64,000 nt of DNA from Pholis gunnellus. Its lineage: Eukaryota > Chordata > Actinopteri > Perciformes > Pholidae. Under the pieces are notes generated by a model. The model was not told where the DNA came from. It ran no database searches and saw nothing but the letters and a program-made list of their open reading frames with translations. Shown here piece after piece: positions 1 to 11,900 of the stretch. Each line of letters starts with the position of its first letter. The stretch's first letter is position 1. The position numbers and the translations under genes are program-made. The stretch is taken from the NCBI GenBank assembly GCA_910591455.2, contig OU342816.1, positions 9,278,638 through 9,342,637 on the forward strand. The letters run 5' to 3'.

Positions 1-2833
1 CGTTCCTTCACTTTTGCAGAGACTTGTCAGTCCACTACTAGTTATGTGCTTTACTATTAGACTGTCTTCATACTTTCATGGAAATCATACTCACTAGCAG
101 AATTTCATTTCAGCCGAGAGGAATCCAGTGATCAGAGGAGAAGACAGCTGAAGTTGAAAAGCAAGAGGAGGCAAGGGGACAATTTAAATGCTAAGTCAGA
201 CAATATACTATAAATACTTAACTGCAAATTAAATAGTCTTACTTCACTACCTCGGTTTATCAGCTTTAAACCAAGTATTTGAGGAGTGAAAGAAGGGATG
301 TTGAATTAATTCATCCCCTTAAACTCGTACTTTACTGTCAGAGAGGAAGAACTTTGCCAACTTCTGTCTGTCTCAGTTCTCAGAGAGACGGGTATCCAGG
401 CAGGCAGCAACTGGTAAGGTGCAGCAGCAGTGATTTATACCGTAATTTTAATTCCATTTTAGTACTTTTAGTCCTCAAAAGCCTCCCCTCAGAGAAAATA
501 CCACAACATGGTTAGCACATCACATAAAACGCTTCACTTGATGGTCATGAAAAATGAATTATCAGTCCGTTGCAGTCGTGTAAGTTCTTGGGCACTGGAG
601 TGTAAAATACACTCTGAAGAGGATGATGGGACTATACATAGTGAGAGTCTTCAAGGAAATAAAGTATTTGCTCTCAAAGTTGTTGACTTTCTCCCCCTCC
701 CAGCTTTCTTGGCCTGGCTTAGTACGTCTCCCGCTCTGTGGTAACGGTTTTCCAGTCTGATTTGGTTGGATGGAGATGAGCTTTAGGATTCAAAGATAAT
801 ATTTTACTCCCAGCGTATGAGAGAGAATTCCTGTCAGTTTTATTGCACACTTTGTTGTTGGAAGCTGCTCTGGTATGCATGATAAATTTGCAAGGCTATA
901 CACAGCTAATCCTTGACTATGGGGTTTAAACGATGATGATTGTACGCTGTGCGGTCATCCTAGGCTATATTTTAGCATTGATTTCATTGGCTTGCTCAGA
1001 TTACTTTATTGCTTAAACTACATACTGACTAATCGTGTGGTTGATGTTTAATATAGTGTGATATTTGCCGAAATAACACAGTTCTACAACACACAACACA
1101 AGATAGATTGTGTGAAACCGCACAATCTGAGACTAAAATACCCTCCACTCTAACAAAAATATTGTTCTCACTTGGTCCATTTATCTTTGAGATTGAGGAC
1201 AAAACAATTAATTAAATCCAACCCCATTCACTGTGTTCCTCATCTGCAGTGTCCAGAGATAAGACAGATTAATGGACTCCTGCACAGATTGGACCCTTGT
1301 GAAAGTGCCACAGTGGAGATATAGAGTGCTTTTAGCAAGGTTATAAGAGAGCACATTTTGTCTGTCTGTCTGACTGGGTGAACAGAATAAGATAGAATGT
1401 AATGGGGAGTGAAATGCACGTTATCTTTTCCAATAGGTAATCCCACACAGCCCCTTTGTGCTAAATATATTGTGCAAAATCAGACTGTAGTACTGAGTTT
1501 AATAAGAGGTACTGATGCGTTCACTACTACTCATCGTCTTATGCAGTGAATGCCATTGTTTCTGACTAGAAATACCCAAATTCATTACTTTTTCTTCCCA
1601 GACTGAGCAGCAAAAGGAATAAAGCTTCAGTTCTATTAACAATGAAGCCTGATCATTTAATGCACTTAACTGTATTGCATCAATGTCATGAGCCCCCTTG
1701 ACCTTTGCTCAGCTCTTAACTAGTTTGGGGATTTGATAGGGTCAAAATACAGCTGCTAGATGCCAGCTCTAATCTGATAACGATCTGGATTATACCGCCT
1801 GGTTAGATGAACCGGGCACTCTCATTCACAGCTACTGTGACAGTGTGGAGGAGAAACACCATGTCGTTCTCTATCCGCCCCTGACCCTGTCTGATCCTGC
1901 CCTTCATTCACACTGTCCCTGCTGCCGTAATGTCTAATCCCTAACCATCATGTTGAAGTAGGGCTGCAGCAAACCGTTATTTTCATTGTTGATTGCTCTG
2001 TGGATTTTTGTTTTTGAATCATTTGGTCTAGAAAATGACAGGAAAAAAAACCCTAAACCCTAAAACCCTAGAGATATTCAGTTTAGTATCAAATAAACAA
2101 CAAATCAGCAAATCCTAAAAAAAAAGAGTAAAATGATTAATTTTATAATTCAAAAAGTTGCAGATTCTCAAGCAATTTATCGTCTTATCGTTTCAGCTCT
2201 ATATTTGAGTTATAATATGCACAAAAGTGAGTTGTAACAGTTACTTTAAGTAACACTTGTTTGCTATTTTTGATATATGTGTATTTCTTTAGATTCAAAC
2301 AGAATGAAATATAAATGCTAACAGCATTTTCCGTGCCAATCCAAAGGAATAATTTATCATCAAGAAGTCTTTGTTCTCACATTTGTTATTAAATAAACAG
2401 CTTTGTTGTTCAGTCAATGTTCAGTTCCTATACCTGATGCACACAACAGGTATGATATCGTTTTTCTCCAGAAAAGTCTCACACAATCAGCAGCAAACTA
2501 CTTCCTCGTTTGCATATTCACTGTACATAAAATGGAGCTTTGCCCAGAATCATCAGAGCAAAGACGAACAAAGGGAACTGTTGAAGGATAGTGAATGGAG
2601 GAGAAGGTTGAAAATAAGCGTTCAACCTCAACACTAATGTATCTAAACAATGTAGTTTCCTGTTAAGACTAAATCCGGCCCTGTATATTTGGTGTCGATC
2701 AATTAACCGCTTCATTCAAAGTTTAACAGGAGCAAATATCTTTACACTTCAAACATTGTCTTCCATATTACCTCTTCTGGTCAAAGCAGAACATGCGGCT
2801 CAATATATCTAAAGACCTTTTTTGCCTTCCCAG
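1..2833. other. grik1 intron upstream of the first in-window exon; no gene seen
   Basis: No exon of the preceding amino-terminal domain could be recognised on either strand. The stretch is AT-rich and holds one interspersed repeat (1961-2203). The preceding grik1 exon is inferred to lie left of the window. Confidence 0.6.
1961..2203. repeat. Interspersed teleost repeat, copy 1 (gggctgcag...cgtttcagctct)
   Basis: Begins GGGCTGCAGCAAACCGTTAT and ends CGTCTTATCGTTTCAGCTCT, the borders of a non-coding repeat I recognise as abundant in spiny-rayed fish. The interior includes a (CCCTAAA)-like stretch at about 2051-2070. A partial second copy is near 22225-22430. The family name is not assigned. 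Confidence 0.6.
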
Positions 2834-2950
2834 ATTGCTGTGTGGAACTCGTACAGGGGGATGAACCTGACGGAAAAGTCCAGTCGAGAGAAGAATAACA
2901 ATGTGACAGACTCTCTGGCTAACAGGACTCTCATCGTCACCACGATACTG
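2834..2950 (+). CDS. grik1: grik1 exon: end of amino-terminal domain and linker to S1
   Basis: Thirty-nine codons in phase 0, starting I-A-V-W-N-S and ending T-L-I-V-T-T-I-L. The N-x-T glycosylation motifs (N-L-T, N-V-T, N-R-T) and the S-L-A-N-R-T-L-I-V-T-T segment are typical of GluK1. It is preceded by a TTGCCTTCCCAG acceptor and followed by the donor GTGAGA. Confidence 0.93.
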
Positions 2951-5900
2951 GTGAGAAGGACGGTTAAATAGAGGACATCATAGGGAGGGGGAAAGGAGGA
3001 GTTATGGGATGTGTAGAACGCAGATAGGTGGTCAACAGAGAGAGAGAAAGGCTCAAACCCAATGTCCACACTCACAGACTTTGAGATGCGCTCCTTCAAA
3101 GTCCATGAGGGCTTAGGCCCGTCCCACTGTCAAATCGTTGATTGCTTGAGGACGTACTCGTAGACATTTTACGCCCTTTAAGCACACTTTCCGTAAGTCT
3201 GCATTTCTGCGGACTTTGCTTAAGCAACTACTTTAAGGGAACTACCTACAGTTCATAGCGTTGTGATGTTAAACACAGGGTGGAATGCAAGCACAGACTA
3301 TATGATACACCTGGTTTACTCATCAACCAAAAAAAAAAGTAAATAGATTATTCAGGCAAGAATCTGGAAGACGTTCAAATCTGCCAGTAAAAAACGTAAA
3401 ATAAGATCAAACAATTGTACATGTTTTGGTGTTGTGATGTGATATGTTTGCAGATATAAATTGCAGTCCCATTCGTATTTATACCGTTTCAAGCCCTTGC
3501 AGCCTCTCCCACTCAAACATTTACCAGGTTATGTGAGTTAAGTCCCTGAGGGTTCGGAGTTTAAGGCCTTAGGGGAGACATTGGGATTGGGCCAAACATT
3601 GAAAAGGAAATCATGAGGACAGGTGTTAAGGAATGGAAAATTGTTGCTGAAATGGATAGTTTGAATTTGTATTTTCACTATTTGATCCTTATGCACATCG
3701 GCTATACACAGAAAAAATGTAGCAGAGTAGAACATGTGTTTCAGGAGCTTCATCCGTCACATAATATTCACACAAAGGCAATCGGATGTGCTGTTTAGCT
3801 ACGGATCATCAGCTCTGAGATGTAATGAAGTGGTGAACCCAAAATTAATTTGCCTTTCACTTGGCACACAAATAATTGAATCACAAAAAGGAATATGCCT
3901 GAAAAACTGTGAAATATGTTTTCTTTTGCTGTACAGGAAAATCCATATGTGATGCAGAGAAAGTCAGAAAAGGAGCTGATTGGGAATGATCGTTATGAGG
4001 GTTACTGTCTGGACCTTTTGAAAGAGCTCTCCAACATCTTAGGTTTTACATATGAAGTCAGACTGGTGGCTGATGGGAAATACGGCGCCCAGAATGACAA
4101 GGGAGAGTGGAATGGGATGGTGCGGGAGCTGATTGACCACGTGAGTTAACTGCATTTACACGACAGGAGTTTCTATTCACAGGTCTATACACTACTGCAG
4201 GGATGACGTATTTCTGCAGGCCAACCCCAGAATTTAGCCTCTTACTGGTTCCCTCAACAAAAAGCAAATGGGATATTTTCATTGGATTTTGGATTAATGC
4301 AGAAAAGAAGCTCCGTGGCAAATACAAGTTTATGATACCGACATGTTTTTTTCAGCAAGATAATCTTAACAAATGATCACCACTTTATGATTTAGAAGCT
4401 GTGAATGCAATCGGCAGAAGTAAAACACTGACGTTAGGCGAGAAGAGAACTACAATGAGGCTGTAGAGGCAGTCCTGCATTCGCATTGAATCAATAAATT
4501 AGTCTATAAGTGAGTTCACAGACGGTAACAAAGCCTGTTCGTGTTCCTGTTGGTGATGTATATACAGACTAGAAGAGTCACGTTGCACCAGGAGGATACA
4601 CGGTACAGTCTTGTACTGCATAATCAATGATCTTAGCCTCTGGCTAAACAGGGCTTTTAACAAATAACAAATAACAGGTAAGCCCTAGTGAATTATGAAT
4701 GAATTTTCCTGGGCCCTGTTTATTCTCATATGTAGATACCCAAATATAAAAGTTTACAATATTCTCAGGCGAGTAGTAACAGATGGAGTTAGGCAGACTA
4801 AACCCCCTTTCCTCCTGGGAACCTCCAAATACATTTTCATCATCCTGAGGTTTGAATCGTTGCTGTTGAACGATGAAATGAACCTGTCCAGTATAACTCC
4901 CTTATTGTATGAGTGACTGTGATTTCTAGATATGTACATGAAATGCATTGGATTCCAGTTTCAATGGAAAGTTAGAATTGTCCGCTTAGTTAAAAAACCT
5001 TAAGATATATATGTTATCGGGATATTGATACGCAGACATTTGATTGTTCGATGGACAGAAACAAACACTGGAAGACGCTGAATGTAACGTTGAGCAGTAC
5101 CCTTTTCACGTGAAGCGTCTTACTTTGTTTTCTGTCTTCTAAAGGTTGCAGACCTTGCCGTGGCCCCCTTGACCATCACATATGTTAGAGAGAAAGTCAT
5201 TGACTTCTCCAAGCCCTTCATGACCTTAGGTATCAGCATCCTGTACCGCAAACCTAACGGCACCAATCCAGGCGTGTTCTCCTTCCTCAATCCGCTGTCC
5301 CCGGACATCTGGATGTACGTGCTGCTAGCCTGCACAGGGGTTAGCTGTGTGCTCTTTGTGATTGCCAGGTGAGAGGTTAGATTGATAATCATGATAATGA
5401 GATGATGAATGACGGGACGTAAAAGATAACACTGAGGTTGCTGTGGATATACTGTAGGATGTACAGATGGTGACTGTTTACTGAGCTGTCCACAGCCAGG
5501 GTTTGCCACAAACTATTTGGGTGATATTTAGAAATTGCACAGACGGTAAACGGTAACACAAGCGCCAGCACGAAGCATTTAAAAACATACAATCATGTAT
5601 CAAATTCACATGACAAGAAAGTCTGGAATAGTTGGCAGGAGCATATTCCCATAGCTATTCTAAAATAGTCAGAGGAGGTTTTGCATCTTCTCTTGTGGTG
5701 TTGGAATTTTCTTTAATTAGTTTTTCTGTCTGTCATGTTATTGTCTTGCAGGTTTACTCCATACGAGTGGTACAACCCACATCCATGCAACCCGTCCTCG
5801 ACTCTAATACAGAACAATTTCACTTTATTAAACAGTTTCTGGTTTGGCGTTGGAGCTCTTATGCGGCAAGGTATTTAACTCAATCAATATTTTTATATTC

Positions 5901-8900
5901 GCAATGGATCAAATGGCTTCTTGAATGTGAAAGGGGTTGCTCCAAAAAGTCCTTCAAGTGATAAGACAACCTCTAAAGCATTTTTTAACTCATTTTGGTT
6001 TTCTGGTCCATAACTTGTTGTTTTTCACTTTACTTCACCGCTCTCACCAATGTTGTTTTTGGTTGAAAAAAGCAGCTGTTTTTTGCTAACTTGGATATAA
6101 ACCCACCATACAATACCTAACCCAGCCCCAAACAGCAGACAGACACATTTAGTCCCTAACTAGTGAACATAGTGACACATTTAGCAGCTAAAATAACAGG
6201 TGTTACAGAAACATGACTCTAAAGAATCAGATATTGTAATGGGAATCAGAATCAGCTTTATTGGCCATGTATGCGTATACATACAATTTGACTCCGGTTT
6301 TTCCGTTGCTCTCAATGTACATACACAGAAATAGTCAAATAAACAAAAACAATGGACAACAAAGTAAGTTTAAAAGGTAATAACAGCAAAGGCTGCAAAT
6401 GCCAGAGCTGTAGAGCTGTCTATTAAACTCTCTGTACAGCAGTAAAGCCTGTACTAACCCTGTAAACTGTGCTCTAAGCTTTTTAATTCAAAACATCAAT
6501 ATTTGCCTCCTACTTTCTGCGAATGCCCTTTCCACATAGCCTGGATCCGGTCCCCAATTAATTGCAACCATACCGTGTAATAACAATCATGTTGAACTCC
6601 CTCGTGGCAGGAGATTTGGGCAGGATAAGTACGACATGCCTGATTGGATGGCCAACAAACCAACTGACGACACTAGTCCAAGTAATTCTGATGCTGATGA
6701 AATGTTGCTGACAGCAAGCTGCATTCATCAAATTGATCAGATCTTCAGAGATGCAGCGGTATTGATAAAAGAAGAGAAGAGCAAGTGAAGCTTTCATAAA
6801 CAATTTGGATGCCTTTAGATTTTGGTTTATTTTGTGGCATGTGTGTGGTGTTTCAAGCTGTTTGGTGGTTGACAGTGGCCTTGAGCTTTCCGTGGGATAC
6901 TGTACCTGAGAGTAACTTCTTCATTAGATACATGGTCGTTAAATCAAACCTCGAAAATATTTTATATTAAAAGTGTAGTGAATGTATTTGCCCACTACAA
7001 GTAAAACGGTGTAAAAACAGGTGTTTCAAACCTACCACGTTAATTGTGATAAATGCATTCTTCAATCTTATTCATCTTTTCTTTGCTTCTTTTCTCTGCA
7101 CAGAGAGGTAAAGATAAAGAAGGTTGCTCATTCTGCATTTTCAGTTTTATGATTCATTACTTTTTTTTGGCACGTGTTCCCACATTCTTTTCATATTCAG
7201 CATTCTTTTGTCCGTAACAATTGCTTTTTCTAAGTTGTACTTTTTTGTTCTGTTATGTTTGCTTTTTCACAATGATCACATTTTTTTTGCAACATGGTGT
7301 TTTAGACCCAACAAGTAGTGCAGAGAGATTCAATAACTGTATTAAGAGGTGCACAATTTATCATTTAGGGCTGAGGTGCAAATCCAATTAGAGCTCTGGT
7401 GTGAATCCAGCTCTTAAGATAACCCCACAATGACCATGGCGCTTGAATTTGCTTTGGAAGAAGAGAAATGTTTTTTCATTGGTATTTTTTTGTTGAGCGT
7501 CTTCACATAGTACACACACAAACTGCACTTGTTACCATTCTGGTCGTATCATACTGGTTGTCACGTATTCATTTAAGCTGTTTTTTAACCTTTTGTTCCC
7601 CATCGCTGCGCTTCCAGGCTCAGAGCTGATGCCTAAGGCTCTGTCCACTCGTATAGTTGGGGGTATCTGGTGGTTCTTTACCTTAATCATCATCTCCTCC
7701 TACACGGCCAACTTGGCTGCCTTCCTAACGGTGGAAAGAATGGATGCGCCCATCGACTCAGCGGACGACCTGGCAAAGCAGACCAGGATTGAATATGGGG
7801 CAGTGAGGGATGGATCCACCATGACCTTCTTCAAGGTACAACTGGTGTAAGCTCTAAAATAGCGCCTGCTTTTTCCAAAGTTCATGTCAAGTTGGAGATC
7901 CCGTCAAATTATGTTGCTCACATTAATGAATTTAAGTTTTGCAGCAGAGGTCACAAGACCATATGTAGTCCATATATTTGGTATAATTTCCCCATATTAA
8001 ATGCATAAAATCCTTAATTTGAATTACATTGTCCGATAAAAATGTTTGTCTTTCAGTTAAGCCAAGAACATGCAAAAGGCAATTAATCCTACAGCTCTTT
8101 ATCTTGAGTCATCTTAAGCAAAAGAGAATTGTGAAATGCTTCGTATTGAACTGTGGCTTCACTTAACGTTAGATGGAAATCTCTTAACAAGTTTACAAAC
8201 AAAAAATAGTTCTCGTTTCAAATTAGTTCAACTTGTGATTACTCCTGTATCCTAAGTTAAAGTTCTGCTGTGTTTTTGTATTTGAATATATTACAGGAAT
8301 AGCTCTGGTTATTTAGTACCAAATTAACCAATATTAACATCAACCACTGGACACCACTGGTTGTGCTTCCCTCTGATAAATTTGAAGTTTACTCCTGTCA
8401 TTTAAGTGAATTAAAAAAACAGTTAGTTTGTATTGATACAATCATACTTTTAGATGCGAGTATGAATCAGCTGTACAGTAGCTTCCCTTCCATAAAATTA
8501 CAGTCATGACGGTTTCCTCAACTGCTCCCTCCATCACCCTGCATCTTTGCCAAACATCCCATGAAAGAGAAAAAAATCTGAAGGCAGAGAAAAAGAGTAG
8601 CATTTACTTTAATTAAAGGCGACGTAGATGTATCAAGAGATAAGTATATGATGGGAAGTGGAGAAGATGCATATTAAGACTACTTGTGTTTGCGTTTTGG
8701 GCTGTCAATCTTGAAGTTAGGCATATGTTAACTTGTTAGTTTGTATTATATAATATACTGCCGTACCGATGTCCTTAGGCAGGGCTGTCACTTCCTTCCC
8801 CCCACCGCCACCCACTCTCCTTGCATCCTGGTGGCTCAGCAGGGGTGATCCATGCAGGGCTTTATCTTCCCAGATTGCAGCCAGTGATTACGTCTGCCTG

Positions 8901-11900
8901 GATAGGAGGAAGCAGGCTGTGTTGATGGCTTGAACAAATTGAATCAGCTGGAGGAGATTTAGAACACAGCTGTCCCATTTTCTCTGACTGAGCAAGGAGA
9001 AACACACACACACATACACACACACACACGAGCTATCACAAAGATGGAGTCCCACACATCCTGCTGTTAAACTGCTTTGTGCTTATGATAGTATTTTAGA
9101 TATAGTTAAGCACATGTAGTGTATGTGTAGCCGCAATCACCCATAATACAAATGCATACTTTTGTCTGTTGGTCTACGTTGGCAGAAATCAAAGATCTCC
9201 ACCTATGAGAAGATGTGGGCGTTTATGAGCAGCAGGAAGAACACTGCATTGGTTAAGAACAACAGAGAAGGTATCACCCGGGTCCTGACGACGGACTACG
9301 CCATGCTGATGGAGTCCACCAGCATCGAATACATCAGCCAGAGAAACTGCAACCTCACACAAATTGGAGGTCTCATAGACTCCAAAGGCTATGGAGTGGG
9401 AACGCCTATTGGTAAGAAGAGTGTGAATGTACGTGATTGCCAAACAAGGGCAAAATTGTGTCTGTAGCACAGTAAACTGTTGTTTGCGGAGAATGAAAAG
9501 CCCCAAAGAACTGTCGATCAAGAAAACATTACTGACCAAGTAATGGAACAATCATTTTCAATACTCCACTCATATTGAACATGAGAACATAATGTCTCGT
9601 TGCAGACAGTTATCGACATTGTACTTTGAGATAAATGTTTGGAGTTGCCCTTGTAACTTACTACAGTGAGACTTGTTTATGATTGCGTAAACATTCCTTG
9701 GTTGTTCTCTGTGGTAGACTGTGTACTTTTAGCCTTTAAGTTAGTGAAAAGAAGCCATTGCCAAGAATATAAACAAATCACATTCATGCACACTTTTGAG
9801 AACGTTGAAATATACTGAGGGCCTTCTGAAAATGAATAGAATATCTGTAAATGTCGGCTGTATACTGTAGATACAAACGTCGATTTGTTTCGAATTTGCA
9901 TTTTCATTCTTCGGGAATAAAAGTACAGAGCTGCCGTCCTGTATCCTCGACATGCAAGTGCACTTCCATCCAAAAGCTCTGCCAGCTGTTCGCTGCAAAT
10001 GTTCAATGTAAGGTTTCGGGCCAGTTTGTTGGATAGAGCACTTAAACTGGAAGCAAGTCAACCTGCTGGATTTGTGCAGTTAGGACTCTGTGATGTTTAC
10101 TTAAGCAGTGCTTAAAATCTTGTGTCTCTCTTCTCTATTCCTCTTGAGACGTTTAAAAACAGAGAAATGCAGAGCCTGTTAGAATATTTCTTTTTAAACC
10201 GGGGTAGTTTTTCTTAACACAACCTGTCTTCGCCAAGAACATACTGCTACATACGTTGGCAAGTACAGGGCATTCATTTAGATGTATGGTCATCCTCCAT
10301 CCACTTCATTTCTGTAATTACCATGAGATGTTCGCTGGCTGTCAGTACCAATCACAATTATATATTCTATATCATTACATAGCAATTATTACCTCCTTTA
10401 TCAACTCTATTCTTGCCGAGCTATGGAATCGTAAAAGAAAATGTATTCTAAAGGAAATCATTTTAGAATTACTCGTGCAATATACGAGGAAGGCGCAGCG
10501 TAAGCGTGTCATAAGTTTCCTAAAAGTATATAGAAAAGCTCGGGCTGGGCGATAATTCAATAGGATCATTTATAATCTTTCAATGTTATTATGATGATAT
10601 CATATATAGAGTTATAGTGATACACAATTGTGTCGTCTAAATTGATAGAAACAAGCACATACTAACTCAACTTTCTCAGAAAATCTAAATTTATATGAAT
10701 TCTGCTAATGGGAAAAATTAAACTATTGTATCAAATTTCGAATCTGATAACTCTTTACTTTGTGTGCATGCATGTAAAGATAGTCGGTGGGTTAGGGTAA
10801 CCCTAACCCTCTCACTTGAGACATATGTTCTTAGTTAAATGAGAAAATACTCCGTACTTTCCATTTTTCAAGTATTTAATTCACACATGAGTATACAAAA
10901 AAGGCTTTACCATTTGGTTATTTCACATTGACTATTTATATATTTGATAACCAGACAACATGCAGGAAATATTGCAATATTTGGCAATATTGGCCGGTCC
11001 TAACAAAAGCCAAAGTTCAAAGGTTGCAAGGCTCTATTCCCAGCAGCACGGGGAGAAGTTGTACAGTTTGATGGCTTCAGAAACATAAGACTTCCTGTGA
11101 TATTCAAGCAGACATGCAGGTGATGAGAGGAACTGCCTGTTATCCTTTGACACACCTTCACCAGAGCCTCAAGTTTCACTCTCACCAGTTAGCCAACCTT
11201 CCTGATGAGCTTTTTAATTCTAGGGTCGCTGTTCTTACCCTGAACACTATAAGATGTAATGAAGGCCACCACATAATGGAGGAATATCAGCGGCATAGTA
11301 CTGCAAATGGCAAATGACCAGATCCCCCTCAGGAAATTAAAGGGTAGTAGAAGGCAATGGGGTTGCTCATCCAGTCAAATTTGATGTTGAGCTGCAGGTG
11401 GTTCAGCCCACATCATTTGTCTGTATTCAGCCTCTTTTCTCTGCTGGTGCAAGAAGAGCAAGCAAGCTTGATCTGAAGGCAGAGCTGTGAGGAGGGAACA
11501 AGAAAGGAGATAGATGAACACCTGCGATGCACCTGGTACATATTGTGGCTTACCCACCCGGATGATTTTTCATCTATGACACTAAGCGAAGCATCTACCT
11601 ACAGGATGTGTCCATGAGTGTAGTCCAGAGCAAACCAAATCAGAGCTATATCTAACTGAGGTTCCTGTGATGACTTCACTTTACCTCTCCAATTACCCCA
11701 TGACTTTTTTGTGTGTGTATGTTTGGCAGGATGTTTTCCACAGCGCAGGGACTCTTTAGGTTAAAGTTTATGAACTGACTGATGCCCTCAGGGCAGATCC
11801 AGCCATGCCTCGGCTGAGCTGCACTGAAACCGACTTTATTATACCGACTATATTTCTTATCTGATTAACAGGCTTGAATGCCCCATATGTTTTAAACCCT

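Noticed and set aside
2051..2070. Interstitial telomere (CCCTAAA-like)
   Set aside because: It lies inside an interspersed repeat whose normal sequence is A/C-rich here; only about two imperfect units.
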